Shown here piece after piece: positions 59,166 to 64,000 of a stretch of 64,000 nucleotides of DNA. This DNA comes from Desulfuromonadales bacterium (GTDB lineage: Bacteria; Desulfobacterota; Desulfuromonadia; Geobacterales; Pseudopelobacteraceae): positions 18,790 to 82,789 of the forward strand of contig DUZS01000014.1 in assembly GCA_013349405.1 (NCBI GenBank), written 5' to 3'. Below the pieces are notes generated by a model. The model ran no database searches. It was not told the DNA's origin and saw nothing but the letters and a program-made list of their open reading frames with translations. Every line of letters starts with the position of its first letter. The stretch's first letter is position 1. The translations under genes were made by a program, and so were the position numbers.

Positions 59166-59655
59166 TTTCCGCTAAACCCAACCAGTATTAGGTTTTCCAT
59201 TACGCTCTCTTGTTGATGTCATAGATGGCGAGTAGGGTATACTTTTACCTGATATACTCTTGCTTGTTCAATTAAATATTCTTGTGATTCACCATTTGAA
59301 AAATCAAGCAGAATGTGTAATCCGGCGTTATCACCTAATTCCCCCGCATTTGCTGAGTTACCAATCCCGTTGGCTCAAGTAACTCCTACTGTTTCTTGGT
59401 GACAGTTGCAACCAAGCTACTGGCAAATACAACAATTATTATGGAGCCAATTTTTCAGTTTCTTCTGTCGTAGATATAGAAAATGGTAACTATTGTAGCT
59501 TGTGTCAGTAAAATTGTATCCATAAAAAATCCAAGAATCGACTCTTTAAATAGGAACGTAATGAAATTATATTTCAATCCGCTACTTTTACGGTCGGGAG
59601 TTCTAATTGTCGCTCATCACGATAGCCACGCCGCCGTTATTGACGATGATATTAC
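59166..59655. other. Gap without recognised gene
   Basis: AT-rich sequence between the transporter and hcp. I find no frame that resembles a protein and no structured RNA apart from the terminator at its right end. It may be the remains of a lost gene. Confidence 0.4.
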
Positions 59656-59695
59656 AAACCAGAAAAGCCTCGCGGTTGCGAGGCTTTTCTGGTTT
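59656..59695. terminator. Strong terminator hairpin downstream of hcp
   Basis: An 18-base perfect stem, AAACCAGAAAAGCCTCGC with its exact complement, around a GGTT loop, lies 22 bases beyond the hcp stop codon. The T-rich arm follows on both strands, so it can end transcription from either side. Confidence 0.8.
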
Positions 59696-59717
59696 GTTGC
59701 AGTCATATAAAGTTCAG

Positions 59718-61319
59718 TTACCCCAAAATTGCCTTGAGGTCTGCCTCGGCAGTCGTAATCGGTGCAATATTAAAATTCTCAACCAGGAAGTTAAGCACAT
59801 TCGGTGTTATGAAGGCCGGGAGAGTCGGTCCAAGCTTGATGTTCTTGATGCCGAGATGGAACAGGGTCAGGAGGATGACTACCGCCTTCTGCTCGTACCA
59901 TGAGAGGATCATTGAAAGTGGCAGGTCGTTGACGCCGCACTCGAAAGCGCCTGCCAGGGCAACGGCAATCTGGATAGCCGAATAGGCGTCGTTGCACTGC
60001 CCGATATCCAGCAGGCGGGGAATACCACCGATATCTCCGAACTCTAGCTTGTTGAAGCGGTACTTGCCGCAGGCCAGGGTGAGGATTACAGTGTCCTTGG
60101 GAGCTTTTTCGGCAAACTCAGTGTAGTAGTTACGGCCCGACTTGGCGCCGTCGCAACCGCCTACGAGAAAGAAGTGTTTAATGGCACCGGACTTGACTGC
60201 AGCAATGACCTTGTCGGCAACACCAAGTACAGCGTTGTGACCAAAACCGGTCAGAATTTCCTGGCCTGGATTTTCGGGCAGGGCCGGGCATTCCAAAGCC
60301 TTGTCGATAACCGGGCTGAAATCCCAGCCTTCGATATGTTTGACACCGGGCCATGCTACCAGACCCCAGGTGTAGAGACGGTCGATATATGAGTCAGCCG
60401 GTTTCTGGATGCAGTTGGTGTTAAAGATAATGGCACCGGGGAAATTTGCGAATTCTTTGGCCTGATCCTGCCATGCGCCGCCGTAGTTGCCCACCAGGTG
60501 GCTGTATTTTTTGAGGCCGGGATAGCCGTGAGCCGGAAGCATTTCACCATGGGTATAGACATTGATACCCGTGCCTTCGGTCTGCTTGAGGATCTCTTCC
60601 ATCATCTTCAGGTCGTGACCGGTGACCAGAATTGCTTTGCCGGATTTGGTACCCAGTTGAACCGGTGTCGGTACCGGATGACCATATGCGTCGGTGTGGG
60701 CAGTATTCAAAAGGCCCATGACAGTCAGATTCTGCTTACCACATTCCATGGAGAGGCCAACATAATCCATCAGGCCCAGATTTGAATCGGTTGTTGCTGC
60801 CAGTGCTTTCTGGAAGAAGGCCATAACTTCGTCGTCTGTCTTGCCCAGTATCATGGCATGATCCATATAGGCGGCCATGCCCTTCAGGCCGTACATAAGG
60901 ATCTCAATGACGGAACGGATGTCTTCGTTAATATGTTGAGTATTTATGCCGTGAGCTTCACCCTGCGTAGTCATTCCAGCCAGATCGGCAGCCGGATGCC
61001 AATCAGCTACCGGACCGGAAATAGTCACGCCCGCAGTTGCTTTAGCTTTTTCTTTCAGCTCATAGCATCGTGTGATCAGGTCACCAATACGGGCTGCTTC
61101 GAAGTCAACATTGGTGACGGTGCTGAAGAGCGCCTCGATAGTGAACCGGTCGATCTCGGCATTACGGCCGAGCTTGTCGGCATACAGTGCCAGACTTTTA
61201 AGTCCGTACAAAAGGTGATCTTGCAGGTTTGCTACTTGAGGATTCTTGCCGCATACTCCGGAAATGTTACAGCCGGTTCCACTTGCTGCCTGCTCGCATT
61301 GATTACAAAACATGCTCAT
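59718..61319 (-). CDS. hcp: Hydroxylamine reductase (hybrid cluster protein)
   Basis: A 533-residue Hcp. The N-terminal Cys motif MFCNQCEQAASGTGCN and GVCGK binds the first Fe-S cluster. Ligands of the hybrid cluster appear as VGGCDGAKSGRNYYTEFA, ILTLACGKYRFNKL, DIGQCNDAYSAIQIAVAL and the Glu/His region TGHDLKMMEEIL. Hcp reduces hydroxylamine in vitro and is believed to act as a nitric oxide reductase in cells. The gene has a perfect TTGAC-N4-GTCAA site 83 bases before its ATG, the pattern of HcpR or Dnr control. It matches the nitrate-to-ammonium genes earlier in the window. Confidence 0.95.
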   Translation of the reverse strand: MSMFCNQCEQAASGTGCNISGVCGKNPQVANLQDHLLYGLKSLALYADKLGRNAEIDRFTIEALFSTVTNVDFEAARIGDLITRCYELKEKAKATAGVTISGPVADWHPAADLAGMTTQGEAHGINTQHINEDIRSVIEILMYGLKGMAAYMDHAMILGKTDDEVMAFFQKALAATTDSNLGLMDYVGLSMECGKQNLTVMGLLNTAHTDAYGHPVPTPVQLGTKSGKAILVTGHDLKMMEEILKQTEGTGINVYTHGEMLPAHGYPGLKKYSHLVGNYGGAWQDQAKEFANFPGAIIFNTNCIQKPADSYIDRLYTWGLVAWPGVKHIEGWDFSPVIDKALECPALPENPGQEILTGFGHNAVLGVADKVIAAVKSGAIKHFFLVGGCDGAKSGRNYYTEFAEKAPKDTVILTLACGKYRFNKLEFGDIGGIPRLLDIGQCNDAYSAIQIAVALAGAFECGVNDLPLSMILSWYEQKAVVILLTLFHLGIKNIKLGPTLPAFITPNVLNFLVENFNIAPITTAEADLKAILG

Positions 61320-61401
61320 TTTTTGTTTCTCCTTTTATCTGTTTTTTCAGCAATCTCGATCTTGAATGTATGTAATATAGACCGATTATTTATTGTGTTG
61401 T

Positions 61402-61415
61402 TTGACGGAAGTCAA
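61402..61415. promoter_or_regulatory. HcpR/Dnr-type operator of hcp
   Basis: TTGACGGAAGTCAA is a perfect TTGAC-N4-GTCAA palindrome, 83 bases upstream of the hcp ATG. Confidence 0.7.
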
Positions 61416-61526
61416 GTTTGTGATTATTTTTAGCTTAATCCACGACGTTTATCCCCATTACCATAAAGATGGGACAAACATGACGTTCGCTTTATCATCT
61501 AGATTCCATATGTAATATGAAATAAT

Positions 61527-61540
61527 TTGACATACGTCAT
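61527..61540. promoter_or_regulatory. HcpR/Dnr-type operator of the small zinc-ribbon gene
   Basis: TTGACATACGTCAT fits TTGAC-N4-GTCAA with one mismatch. It lies 72 bases before the ATG at 61612 on the plus strand, 112 bases from the hcp site. Confidence 0.55.
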
Positions 61541-61611
61541 GCAATGCAGAACTCGGCAGTGGTATGCCTTGAGCAGGAAAAACTCAATACATACTCAAGA
61601 GGAGTAGATTT

Positions 61612-61899
61612 ATGTGTGATTGTGGCTCAGGCAGCAAATCAGGATCAGGACCATTTGCAACCGGCAGGGATCTTGTCGAATTTGTTCTCAAAGCGCACGG
61701 TGGAGCCATTGCCGTTTCATCCGTGCCAAATGGCGGACTGACGGCAACATGTCAGGGATGCGGCACCGGTTTCCTACTGGAAACGTTCGTTCAAGCCTGC
61801 CCTGAGTGCAGTGGGGTTCATGCCGTATCGCCACCACGTGCCGCCGATCCGGCCGCAATCCAGTTTGCCGGGGCAGATTTTGCGCTGCCTACAGTGTGA
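61612..61899 (+). CDS. Small Cys-rich (zinc-ribbon-like) protein
   Basis: A 95-residue protein. It starts MCDCGSGSKSGSG and has a pair of Cys pairs, TCQGCGTGF and ACPECSGVHAV, 18 residues apart, as in a zinc ribbon or rubredoxin-like knuckle. There is no signal peptide. AGGAG lies 6-7 bases before the ATG. The HcpR/Dnr-like palindrome in front and the divergent hcp suggest a role in the nitrosative response, perhaps in metal or redox handling. No named family recognised. Confidence 0.65.
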   Translation: MCDCGSGSKSGSGPFATGRDLVEFVLKAHGGAIAVSSVPNGGLTATCQGCGTGFLLETFVQACPECSGVHAVSPPRAADPAAIQFAGADFALPTV

Positions 61900-61935
61900 A
61901 GTGCAGATTTTTTATGTAGGGGAGGGGAGCGGAAG

Positions 61936-62067
61936 ATGCTCACAGCAAGTGAAATAGTGGTGACGGCAACTATATGGGTTCTGACTGCGGCAGGTGGGTT
62001 CTTTGGCCTCCGTGGCGCAGGAAGGAGGAAAAGGGGAAAAAATCGTGATACGTCAAATTTACCATAA
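61936..62067 (+). CDS. Short membrane peptide
   Basis: A 43-residue frame with one hydrophobic helix (IVVTATIWVLTAAGGFFGL), followed by a very basic tail (RRKRGKNR). The ribosome site GGAGGGG is strong and 9 bases from the ATG. It lies 36 bases after the zinc-ribbon gene on the same strand and may share its transcript. It is too short to assign a function. Confidence 0.5.
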   Translation: MLTASEIVVTATIWVLTAAGGFFGLRGAGRRKRGKNRDTSNLP

Positions 62068-62464
62068 AACCAGAAAAAAAGGGAGGGATGGGGTGTCTGA
62101 TGAGAATCAGGCAAGTGTGAATTTACCACATTGAACAGTGCCTGCTACTCATCGCGCAGACTCCGCCGGGTGGTAACAGCACCACCTTTTCAATTCAGGG
62201 TACTGCACAAATCGGTGAAGCTATATATTGCGCATCAGAAGAAAAGCACAATTTTGGGATGTTTTTGGATTGACAAGGAAGGCTTTTTATAGTAGCTTCC
62301 AAAAACTTAATTGCAGCACACAGGGCCTACTGATCGCGATATTTAGCTGAAGAAAATAATAAAGATCACATAAAAAGTTTGGCTTTAGGTAGTGTTTTAG
62401 TAAGATGTTTATGATAGAAATTTTTAACGACGATTGCCGTACTAAGTTTCACTAGTTTTTTTGT
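62068..62464. other. Gap before tRNA-Phe
   Basis: I see no gene here. The left half is followed by an AT-rich stretch with TTGACA at 62270-62275, but without a well-spaced -10 element, and scattered A-runs up to the tRNA. A promoter for the tRNA must lie in it, but I cannot point to it. Confidence 0.4.
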
Positions 62465-62540
62465 GCCCAGGTAGCTCAGTCGGTAGAGCAGAGGATTGAA
62501 AATCCTCGTGTCGGCGGTTCGATTCCGTCCCTGGGCACCA
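62465..62540 (+). tRNA. tRNA-Phe (anticodon GAA)
   Basis: A 76-nucleotide cloverleaf: acceptor GCCCAGG/CCTGGGC, D-arm GCTC/GAGC, anticodon stem GAGGA/TCCTC with loop TTGAAAA (anticodon GAA at 62498-62500) and T-arm GGCGG/CCGTC with TTCGATT. The 3' CCA is encoded (62538-62540). A tyrosine integrase gene lies 100 bases downstream in the opposite orientation, so the 3' half of this tRNA is a likely attachment site. Confidence 0.95.
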
Positions 62541-62572
62541 CTTAAATACCTAGAATCACAAGCATAAATGAG

Positions 62573-62606
62573 AAGGCTTCCGATACTGACCGGAAGCCTT
62601 TTTGTT
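62573..62606 (+). terminator. Terminator after tRNA-Phe
   Basis: AAGGCTTCCG (62573-62582) pairs with CGGAAGCCTT (62591-62600), followed by TTTGTTTG. It ends the tRNA transcript and could also serve the converging integrase. Confidence 0.82.
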
Positions 62607-62642
62607 TGTCTGTGTAGTTTTGGTGTAATCAGGTCAAACTTT

Positions 62643-63848
62643 CTAAGCAGCAATATCAAACCTCTTTTCCAGCCTATCCATTTCCTCTTGTATGTTCTCC
62701 TGATTCGCATGAGCATATTTCAGAACCATTGCAAGTGTTTTGTGCCCTGAGATTTTCATGACTGTTGTAAGCGGGGTTCTGTTGTTTACTAAGTGAGATA
62801 CAACCGTATGTCTCATTGTGTGGCGGTTGATTTCTGATGGCTCAAACCCTGCTGCCTTAGCAACCCTGTTAAACGCTTTGTCTATATTTACAAGATGGCC
62901 TGTCTTAGATTTAGATGAAGGAAACAGCCATACCTGTCCTGTTGGTATTTTTTCCAGTTCAGTTTTAAGATACGTTGCAAGTTTACTTGTAATCGGCTGG
63001 ACTCTTGCTCCCGTCTTTGTTGCTCCTTTTAAATAAGGTACATATATTACTCTGTTTTCCGTATCTATGTTTTCAACTTTGATTGTTAGAATTTCACTTT
63101 TCCTCATTCCAGTATCAAGACCTATCTTGACAAATATATCTGCAAGTGGATTTTTATCATGCAATGCCAGTTCTTTTATTTGCGCTACCTGTTCAATGCT
63201 TAATGAAATATTGTTCCCCTCCTCTTCTTTGAGTAAGATAATTTTAGCCGGTCTATACGGAATCCATTTCCATTCAATCGCCTGATTGAAGAGGTGGGAA
63301 AGAGCCGCTAATTCCCGGTTGATTGTACCATTGCTCGTTATCTTCAGCTTCGCGCTATCAAGCGGTTTGTTCTTCTCACCACCGGGCACGGCAAATTCCT
63401 TTGAACGTTGTTCCTTGTAGCGGTTTACGTCCCCCGTTTCGATCTTCGATAATGGCATATTGCCAAAGAAAGGTATTAGATGCTGATTGAGACGGCGGGT
63501 TTTGGCCTTTATATCCTTGCCGCCCTCTTCCTTCAGCTTCTTCAGGTAAGATTCAGCAGCTTCCTTGAATCCAAGTGCTAGCTTACGGCCTTTGGGGAGG
63601 TTTAGCCGTCCTTCCCTTGCGTCTGTTCTGAGTTTAGCAATGAAGTCTTCAGCCTGTTCCCGTGTGACCCCTTCAGACTCTTTGCCGATAGCCCTATGGA
63701 TTCTTTCCCCGTCTACCATTACATTTACTGCAAAACTTCCATCCCCGTTTACCAGTCGAGTGAAAACTATTCCATGCTCTTCAATGCGTCCACCGCTAAC
63801 AAGTGCCCTCATATTGGGGCGGGTTAAATTCTTGAATTTTACTGCCAT
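62643..63848 (-). CDS. Tyrosine recombinase / phage integrase
   Basis: A 401-residue integrase. Residues 1-90 are an arm-binding part, about 95-180 a core-binding SAM-like domain and about 190-380 the catalytic domain. Catalytic residues are the Arg in TGMRKSEIL, HxxR in NRHTMRHTVVSHL, His/Lys in SGHKTLAMVLKYAH and the final Tyr of the last phrase. It is pointed towards tRNA-Phe and ends 102 bases from it. This is the typical arrangement of an island or prophage inserted in a tRNA gene, with the element extending to the right beyond the window. Confidence 0.92.
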   Translation of the reverse strand: MAVKFKNLTRPNMRALVSGGRIEEHGIVFTRLVNGDGSFAVNVMVDGERIHRAIGKESEGVTREQAEDFIAKLRTDAREGRLNLPKGRKLALGFKEAAESYLKKLKEEGGKDIKAKTRRLNQHLIPFFGNMPLSKIETGDVNRYKEQRSKEFAVPGGEKNKPLDSAKLKITSNGTINRELAALSHLFNQAIEWKWIPYRPAKIILLKEEEGNNISLSIEQVAQIKELALHDKNPLADIFVKIGLDTGMRKSEILTIKVENIDTENRVIYVPYLKGATKTGARVQPITSKLATYLKTELEKIPTGQVWLFPSSKSKTGHLVNIDKAFNRVAKAAGFEPSEINRHTMRHTVVSHLVNNRTPLTTVMKISGHKTLAMVLKYAHANQENIQEEMDRLEKRFDIAA

Positions 63849-63933
63849 AGCAGATTACCTCACTGCGGCTTTATGTCAGCGGTTCCGTGAAAATGTAGTA
63901 AATGTGGCACTTTAAAAATGTTGTGATAACAGT

Positions 63934-63964
63934 CCGCCGACTTGGTTTTTTCCGAGGTCGGCGG
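63934..63964. terminator. Hairpin upstream of the integrase gene
   Basis: CCGCCGAC (63934-63941) and GTCGGCGG (63957-63964) form a perfect stem with a T-rich loop. It lies between the integrase start and whatever precedes it at the right edge. The role is uncertain. The rest of 63849-64000 shows no clear gene. Confidence 0.35.
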
Positions 63965-64000
63965 CTTCGTTTTCTTCAGGCTTCTATCAGATCTTTCATG

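Noticed and set aside
62366..62716. Minus-strand frame with GRNRTADTRIFNPLLYRLSYLG-like text across the tRNA
   Set aside because: This is the well-known false protein from translating tRNA-Phe; the cloverleaf is clear.

Overview
The window looks like chromosome of a Geobacter-type anaerobe (Desulfuromonadia, Geobacterales; genus not determined). Supporting signs are a membrane nitrate reductase operon combined with an octaheme nitrite reductase, a hybrid cluster protein, several large PAS sensor kinases, an MglA-like GTPase, GEMM-type riboswitch candidates and CCCCCT-rich palindromic repeats. All functional names come from reading motifs; no database search was run.

Left part (1-16.6 kb): a cut lipoprotein gene, an unknown membrane protein with a PATAN/DUF4388-like partner, then a housekeeping run nadC-birA-coaX, an EF-G-like GTPase, a SPOR protein, a HEAT-like protein, an MglA-like GTPase and a cytidylate-kinase-like/BON protein. 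Next comes a group tied to cyclic nucleotides: a flavoprotein fused to a cyclic-nucleotide-binding domain, a class II cyclic-nucleotide phosphodiesterase candidate and a CNB-CBS-DUF294 protein.

Middle (16.6-32.3 kb): a Phd/PIN toxin-antitoxin pair flanked by a broken duplication of the preceding gene's 3' end. After it is a tight five-gene operon on the minus strand: TpsA exoprotein, TpsB transporter, periplasmic CHAT-TPR protease-like protein, CHASE2 adenylate cyclase and DUF928 protein. Next to it lie repeats, a dead PIN toxin fragment, a 222-bp direct repeat around a small orphan gene, a PHP phosphoesterase, nth, a 119-bp inverted-repeat element, ruvC-ruvA (no ruvB) and a second, truncated toxin-antitoxin pair.

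Nitrogen part (32.3-48.4 kb): a ten-gene minus-strand operon runs from a diheme cytochrome c through narG-H-J-I, two NarK transporters with inserted soluble segments, a small membrane protein, a PAS protein and a ferredoxin to an octaheme nitrite reductase. Together these would take nitrate to nitrite and then ammonium. Upstream, on the other strand, two tandem GEMM-like riboswitch/terminator units precede a lipoprotein gene. A hemerythrin/Fe-S/DUF1858 operon follows.

Right part (48.4-64 kb): an accessory stretch with decayed genes (lysE and phzF remnants), PaiB, a PLP decarboxylase, an HD phosphohydrolase, a response regulator and a large hybrid histidine kinase split by a one-base frameshift, a DMT exporter, then hcp. 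Four TTGAC-N4-GTCAA-type palindromes lie before the nar operon, the hemerythrin operon, hcp and a small zinc-ribbon gene, suggesting one nitrosative-stress regulon (HcpR/Dnr/FNR type). The window ends with tRNA-Phe and a tyrosine integrase, probably the edge of an integrated element that continues to the right.
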